This document shows positions 60,356-64,000 of a stretch of 64,000 nucleotides of DNA, piece after piece; position 1 is the stretch's first letter; every line of letters starts with the position of its first letter. The notes beneath the pieces were generated by a model. That model saw only the letters and a program-made list of their open reading frames with translations, was not told the origin of the DNA and did no database searches. Source of the stretch: S5-327 sp965200975 (lineage in GTDB: Bacteria; Chloroflexota; Dehalococcoidia; Lucifugimonadales; Australimonadaceae); the NCBI GenBank assembly GCA_965200975.1, contig OZ241740.1, positions 558,001 through 622,000 on the forward strand, given 5' to 3'. A program made the position numbers and the translations under genes.

Positions 60356-61693
60356 TTGCCGCCTCGCGTGCCTGACTCCGGCTTCACCTCACCGTTCATT
60401 CCGACGACCGACGACGATCGGGCGGCGATGCTTGCGGAGATCGCCGCTCCGAGCGTGGAGTCGCTCTTTGGCGATATCCCGGAGCGCTTCCGTCACCCAA
60501 CGCTCGATCTGCCCGAGGCGATGCCGGAGATGGAGCTGCGCGCCGCGATGGAGGCGCTCGCGCAGCGCAACTTCCACGCCGGCGATCATCCCAGCTTCCT
60601 TGGCGCGGGCGTCTACCACCACTTCTGCCCGTCGGTCGTCGGGCCGCTCGTGACGCGCGGCGAATTCCTTACCTCTTACACGCCGTATCAGCCCGAAGTG
60701 TCGCAGGGGACGCTGCAGGCGCTGTACGAGTTTCAGACGCTGACGGCGCAGCTGTTCGGCATGGAGGTCTCGAACGCCGGCATGTACGACGGGGCGTCGA
60801 GCCTGGCCGAGGCGGCTCTGATGGCTTGCCGCATCACCAGACGCGCTCAGGTCGCCGTTGTCGACACGGTCAACCCGAACTACATCGAAACCGTGCGGTC
60901 GTACGCCTCACCGCAAGGCATTGACGTATACGTCATCGCGCCCGACGGCGCGGGCCTGCGTCCCGATACTGCCTGCGTCGCTGCCCAGCACCCCAACTTC
61001 TTCGGCTACTTCGAGGATGCGCAGGCGCTCGCAGACCGCGCTCACGCGGGCGGCGCCCTGTTCGTGATGTCGTGCAACCCCACAGCGCTCGCAATGTTTC
61101 GACCGCCGGGCGATTTCGGGGCGGACATTGCGACAGGCGAAGGCCAGGCGCTGGGCGTGCCTCCGAGCTTTGGCGGCCCTTACGTAGGCATCTTCACCTG
61201 CCGGCAAGAGTACATTCGACAGCTGCCCGGACGCATCGCCGGCAAGACGGTCGACGCCCACGGGCGCCCCGGCTACGTGCTGACGCTGCAGCCGCGCGAG
61301 CAGCACATCCGGCGCGAGTATGCGACCTCCAACATCTGCACCAGCACAGCCCTCGTTGGCTTGTGGGCCACGATATACACGTCGCTGATGGGCAAGCGCG
61401 GGCTGCGCCACGTGGCCGAACTCTGTTACCAGAAAGCGCATTACGCCGCCGGACGCATCGCGGAGCTTCCCGGCTATGCGCTGCCTGTCGAGGGCGTGTT
61501 CTTCCAGGAGTTTGTTGTCAGCTGTCCGAGACCTGTCGCCGAGACGCACCTCGCGCTCGAGCGGGCGGGGATTATCGGAGGGTTCGACGTGAGCGACCGT
61601 TACCCGAACGGCATGCTCCTCTGCGTCTCCGAGGTGAACACCAAAGACGATATCGACCGGCTCGTCGCGGCGCTTGCGGAGGCGGGAGCATGA
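60356..61693 (+). CDS. gcvPA: Glycine dehydrogenase (decarboxylating) subunit 1
   Basis: About 441-445 residues. FIPTTDDDRAAMLAEIAAPS at the N-terminus, FLGAGVYHHFCPSVVGPLVT, TPYQPEVSQGTLQALYEFQT, NAGMYDGASSLAEAALMACR and REQHIRREYATSNICTSTAL identify the alpha chain of the split P protein (the bacterial/archaeal two-gene form). Two starts are possible: TTG at 60356 with AAGGA very close, or GTG at 60368; the second lies nearer the usual family start. The split form decarboxylates glycine with PLP in the beta chain. Its stop overlaps the gcvPB ATG as ATGA. Confidence 0.94.
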   Translation: MPPRVPDSGFTSPFIPTTDDDRAAMLAEIAAPSVESLFGDIPERFRHPTLDLPEAMPEMELRAAMEALAQRNFHAGDHPSFLGAGVYHHFCPSVVGPLVTRGEFLTSYTPYQPEVSQGTLQALYEFQTLTAQLFGMEVSNAGMYDGASSLAEAALMACRITRRAQVAVVDTVNPNYIETVRSYASPQGIDVYVIAPDGAGLRPDTACVAAQHPNFFGYFEDAQALADRAHAGGALFVMSCNPTALAMFRPPGDFGADIATGEGQALGVPPSFGGPYVGIFTCRQEYIRQLPGRIAGKTVDAHGRPGYVLTLQPREQHIRREYATSNICTSTALVGLWATIYTSLMGKRGLRHVAELCYQKAHYAAGRIAELPGYALPVEGVFFQEFVVSCPRPVAETHLALERAGIIGGFDVSDRYPNGMLLCVSEVNTKDDIDRLVAALAEAGA

Positions 61694-63183
61694 CGACCGA
61701 CCGTGCGCCGCTGCAGGAAGAAGCCCACGACTGGCGCAGGCCGCTCATGGAGCGCAGCCGTTCCGGGCGCGTGGGAGTTACGCTGCCCGCGTCGGACGTG
61801 CCGCCGCAGCCGATGCCGGACGCGTCGATGCTGCGGGACGATCTGGAGTTGCCGGAGGTCACCGAGGGCGAGGTGGTGCGCTACTTCACGCGCCTGAGCC
61901 AGCTCAACTTCTCGATCGACACCAACTTCTACCCCCTCGGCAGCTGCACGATGAAGTACAACCCCAGGCTGAACGAGGCCGTGGCCGCGCTGCCCGGGTT
62001 CGCGATGGCGCATCCGGCGCAGCCGGAGCGCCAGGCGCAAGGAGCGCTCGAGGCGCTGCACCGCCTGCAGGGTTACCTGCAGGAGGTGAGCGGCCTGCCC
62101 AGCGCGAGTCTTGCGCCGCTCGCCGGCGCCCAGGGCGAACTCGCCGGCGTGCTGACCATCCGCGCGGCGCTCGACGCCCGCGGCGAGAGCGGCCGCCGCA
62201 AAATGCTCATCCCGGACACCGCCCACGGCACCAACCCGGCCTCGGCGGCGATGGCCGGCTTCCACGTCGTTTCCATCGCATCGACTCCGGAAGGCGACAT
62301 TGACCTCGACGTTCTGCGCGCAGAGGCGGGCCCCGACCTGGCCGGCGTGATGTTCACGCAACCCACGACGCTCGGGCTGTTCGACCGCAACGCGATAGAG
62401 ATGTGCGAGATTGTGCACGCCGCCGGCGGCTACGTGTACGGCGACGGCGCCAACACGAACGCGCTGCTCGGCAGGGTGAAGCTTGGCCGGCTCGGGTTCG
62501 ACGTAGTGCATATGAACCTGCACAAGACGTTCTCAACGCCGCACGGAGGAGGAGGTCCCGGCGCCGGGCCGATCTGCGTGTCGGCGGAGCTCGCCCCGTT
62601 CCTCCCGGGGCCGATCGTGGCGCTGCGCAACGGCGGCGACTCGCCGGCGTACGGCCTGGAGATGCCCGAGCGCAGCATCGGGCGCATCGGCGGAGCGCAA
62701 GGCAACTTCGGCGTTCTCATTCGGGCGCTTACCTACATCACGCTGCTCGGACGTCAGGGGATGCTGGACATCAGCGGCAGCGCAGTGCTGAACGCCAACT
62801 ACTTGCTTGCGCGACTGCGCGGCCTCTACGAATTGCCGTACGACCGTTCGGTGATGCACGAGGTGGTGTTCTCCGCCCGCAAGCGCGCGGGGGCGAGCGC
62901 GCTCGACGTGTCGAAGCGCCTGCTCGACCACGGCTTCCACGCGCCCACGATGTACTTCCCGCTCGTCGTCCCCGAAGCGCTGATGATCGAGCCGACCGAG
63001 ACCGAATCGAAAGAGACGCTCGACGCGTTTGTCGAGACGCTTCGCCGTATCGACGCCGAAGCCGCGGAGGACGAGAACTTCCTGAACGGCGCGCCCTACG
63101 AAACGCCGATGTCGAGGCTGAACGAGGCGCAGGCCGCGCGGCGTCCGCAACTGCGGTGGCGTCGCCCGGAAGCAGCCTCCTGA
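61690..63183 (+). CDS. gcvPB: Glycine dehydrogenase (decarboxylating) subunit 2
   Basis: A 497-residue PLP-dependent chain. YPLGSCTMKYNPRLNEAVAA, AGAQGELAGVLTIRAALDAR, DTAHGTNPASAAMAGFHVVS and the PLP lysine in VVHMNLHKTFSTPHGGGGPG are all present, followed by GAPYETPMSRLNE. It performs the glycine decarboxylation with the gcvPA partner. The start at 61690 is fixed by the ATGA overlap. The four gcv genes together lack only the L protein, so the pathway is likely functional for one-carbon supply or glycine oxidation. Confidence 0.95.
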   Translation: MTTDRAPLQEEAHDWRRPLMERSRSGRVGVTLPASDVPPQPMPDASMLRDDLELPEVTEGEVVRYFTRLSQLNFSIDTNFYPLGSCTMKYNPRLNEAVAALPGFAMAHPAQPERQAQGALEALHRLQGYLQEVSGLPSASLAPLAGAQGELAGVLTIRAALDARGESGRRKMLIPDTAHGTNPASAAMAGFHVVSIASTPEGDIDLDVLRAEAGPDLAGVMFTQPTTLGLFDRNAIEMCEIVHAAGGYVYGDGANTNALLGRVKLGRLGFDVVHMNLHKTFSTPHGGGGPGAGPICVSAELAPFLPGPIVALRNGGDSPAYGLEMPERSIGRIGGAQGNFGVLIRALTYITLLGRQGMLDISGSAVLNANYLLARLRGLYELPYDRSVMHEVVFSARKRAGASALDVSKRLLDHGFHAPTMYFPLVVPEALMIEPTETESKETLDAFVETLRRIDAEAAEDENFLNGAPYETPMSRLNEAQAARRPQLRWRRPEAAS

Positions 63184-63200
63184 GAGCAGCCTCCTGAATC

Positions 63201-63276
63201 GCGCCAGCGCCGACGTCCCCTCACCCTGCCGCTATCCCGAGTCAACTCGTCAACTCTGAACAGCTCCCCTTTCCCT
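63201..63276. repeat. Tail segment of the dispersed repeat
   Basis: GCGCCAGCGCCGACGTCCCC, TCACCCTGCCGCTATCCCGA, GTCAAC and TCTGAACAGCTCCCC repeat the tail at 48517-48583 with small changes. There is no core palindrome next to it. It lies in the 165-base gap between gcvPB and the peroxiredoxin. Confidence 0.65.
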
Positions 63277-63348
63277 CGCGTTCTTTACTCGCGCGGGAGC
63301 GCAGGCTAGGATAGTTGCGCTCCAACCTATTCCGACAGGAGGCCCCAG

Positions 63349-63810
63349 ATGCTCGAAACCGGCCAGACCGCTCCGGAGTTCACACTCGTGAGCCACGAGG
63401 GCGAAGAGGTGTCGCTCAGCCAGTTCAAGGGCGACAAGTGGGTGGTGCTGCACACGTTCCCGGCAGCATTCACAGGCGGCTGAACCAACCAGACCGCATC
63501 CTTCAACCGTGCGTTGAAGTCGTTTGAAGAGAAGAACGCCCAGCTGATCGGCCTGAGCGTCGACTCCCGCCATGCGCTGCGGGTTTGGTCGAACTCCCTC
63601 GGCGGCGTGCGCCACCCGCTGCTGTCGGACTTTTGGCCGCACGGGGCAGTGCTGGACTCCTACGGGATACTGAACTCGCAGGTGGGTATGCCGCAGCGTT
63701 CGGTGATGATCATCGATCTGGAGGGAGTCGTGCGGCACACCGAGGTCCATCAGGGCACGCTGCCCGATCCGGAGGCGGTGCTGGGAGTGCTGGAAGGGCT
63801 GCAGGGTTAG
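63349..63810 (+). CDS. Selenocysteine-containing peroxiredoxin (in-frame TGA at the catalytic position)
   Basis: A 153-residue protein if TGA at 63481-63483 is decoded as selenocysteine (residue 45). The ATG at 63349 has AGGAGG upstream. Before the TGA, ETGQTAPEFTLVSHEGEEVS and VVLHTFPAAFTGG are a standard AhpC/TSA peroxiredoxin N-terminus; after it, TNQTASFNRALKSFEEKNAQ and LIGLSVDSRHALRVW continue in the same frame to TAG at 63808. In P-A-A-F-T-G-G-U the TGA takes the place of the peroxidatic Cys of the PxxxTxxC motif. No other Cys is present, so it is a one-Sec enzyme. A 7-bp hairpin lies 17 bases downstream. tRNA-Sec is encoded in the same window. It reduces peroxides with thioredoxin or glutathione-type donors. 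Confidence 0.9.
63501..63519 (+). promoter_or_regulatory. Candidate bacterial SECIS hairpin
   Basis: CTTCAAC-CGTGC-GTTGAAG forms a perfect 7-bp stem with a 5-base loop beginning C-G; the loop centre is 27 bases after the TGA. Bacterial SECIS elements lie within the coding region just after the UGA, at about this distance, with a G in the apical loop that SelB reads. The stem is also coding sequence (FNRALK). Confidence 0.65.
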
Positions 63811-63834
63811 GCCTCCGCAATCAGCCATGCGCAA

Positions 63835-63871
63835 ACGGGGCCGCGCCGCGCAGGCGGCGGCCCCGTTTCTT
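63835..63871 (+). terminator. Intrinsic terminator after the peroxiredoxin
   Basis: ACGGGGCCGC (63835-63844) pairs with GCGGCCCCGT (63857-63866) over a 12-base loop and is followed by TTTCTT. The position 25 bases after the peroxiredoxin stop fits termination of its transcript before trmI. Confidence 0.8.
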
Positions 63872-63886
63872 GCGCGCGAAGAAGCT

Positions 63887-64000
63887 ATGAGCACGAACGA
63901 CGAAGCGATACGCAACCGCGCTCCGTTCGCCGAAGGCGACACCGCGATGGTCTACGACCGGCGGAACCGCCGGTACCGGATTACGCTCGCGCCCGGCGCG
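63887..64000 (+). CDS. tRNA (adenine-58-N1)-methyltransferase TrmI, N-terminal fragment (cut by window edge)
   Basis: The ATG at 63887 begins 38 residues, MSTNDEAIRNRAPFAEGDTA then MVYDRRNRRYRITLAPGA, which match the N-terminal beta domain of TrmI/Trm61 enzymes (P-F-x-E-G-D then DRxxRRYxxxL). These methylate A58 of tRNA in thermophiles and in several bacterial phyla. The rest of the gene lies beyond the window, so the SAM-binding fold cannot be checked. GAAGAAG lies upstream of the start. Confidence 0.55.
   Translation, partial: MSTNDEAIRNRAPFAEGDTAMVYDRRNRRYRITLAPGA

Noticed and set aside
63349..63810. Peroxiredoxin read as a pseudogene because of an internal TGA
   Set aside because: The TGA is exactly at the catalytic position, the frame continues unbroken on both sides with conserved sequence, a hairpin lies at SECIS distance and a tRNA-Sec gene is present. 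Selenocysteine decoding explains it better than decay.

Overview
The window is one contiguous GC-rich bacterial chromosome segment with tightly packed genes on both strands, many short ATGA start/stop overlaps and frequent GTG/TTG starts. The mix of genes (several luciferase-like flavin monooxygenases, several amidohydrolase-2 family enzymes, a CaiB-type CoA transferase, an enolase-superfamily enzyme, XdhC, cobalt-type nitrile hydratase, split glycine decarboxylase) resembles free-living Chloroflexota of the SAR202/Dehalococcoidia type. That placement is an inference from gene content only; no rRNA is present.

Layout. 1-12 kb: a minus-strand run with an RdgB-MoaA fusion, an RNase HI-MoaC fusion, a YbaY-like lipoprotein and the start of a UvrD/PcrA helicase; then hsp20, an NMT1-like protein, a MocA-like nucleotidyltransferase, an enolase-superfamily enzyme, gpsA, a cupin, thrS and xdhC. 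Four molybdenum-cofactor or hydroxylase-maturation genes therefore lie within 12 kb. 12-24 kb: argS, yajQ, an SDR/PPOX pair, a decayed HepT toxin, an iron-enzyme (haem-oxygenase-like) gene, the nitrile hydratase operon (alpha, beta, accessory), a monooxygenase, a cysteine-free racemase-fold protein, a cupin, a hotdog protein, a Moco-domain/CMD fusion and an amidohydrolase.

24-30 kb is an AT-richer foreign island with a type III restriction-modification locus: mod ends early at a run of nine G, and res is broken by three single-base frameshifts. 30-39 kb: catabolic and small-molecule enzymes, a truncated haemoglobin, an NYN nuclease, then two fibronectin-III surface proteins. The first surface gene has a good promoter but its start codon and signal anchor are out of frame with the rest because of a run of eleven C, which looks like a phase-variation switch. 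39-51 kb: amidohydrolase, hydroxyisobutyrate-type dehydrogenase, aldehyde dehydrogenase, a selenocysteine tRNA, thioredoxin, a peptide-binding lipoprotein, a membrane protein, TatD, CoA transferase, aldo-keto reductase, FabI and an EVE protein. 51-64 kb: metE, two tandem DinB/MDMPI-fold proteins, a DUF262 defence-type gene, two tandem monooxygenases (one frameshifted), the gcvT-gcvH-gcvPA-gcvPB operon, a selenocysteine peroxiredoxin with an in-frame TGA at the catalytic position, and the start of trmI.

Themes: (i) a selenocysteine system shown by both a tRNA-Sec and a selenoprotein gene; (ii) two homopolymer tracts that could switch a surface protein and a DNA methyltransferase; (iii) three in-frame gene fusions, two of them joining Moco-synthesis enzymes to nucleic-acid housekeeping enzymes; (iv) a dispersed palindromic intergenic repeat of at least ten copies; (v) several decaying defence genes.
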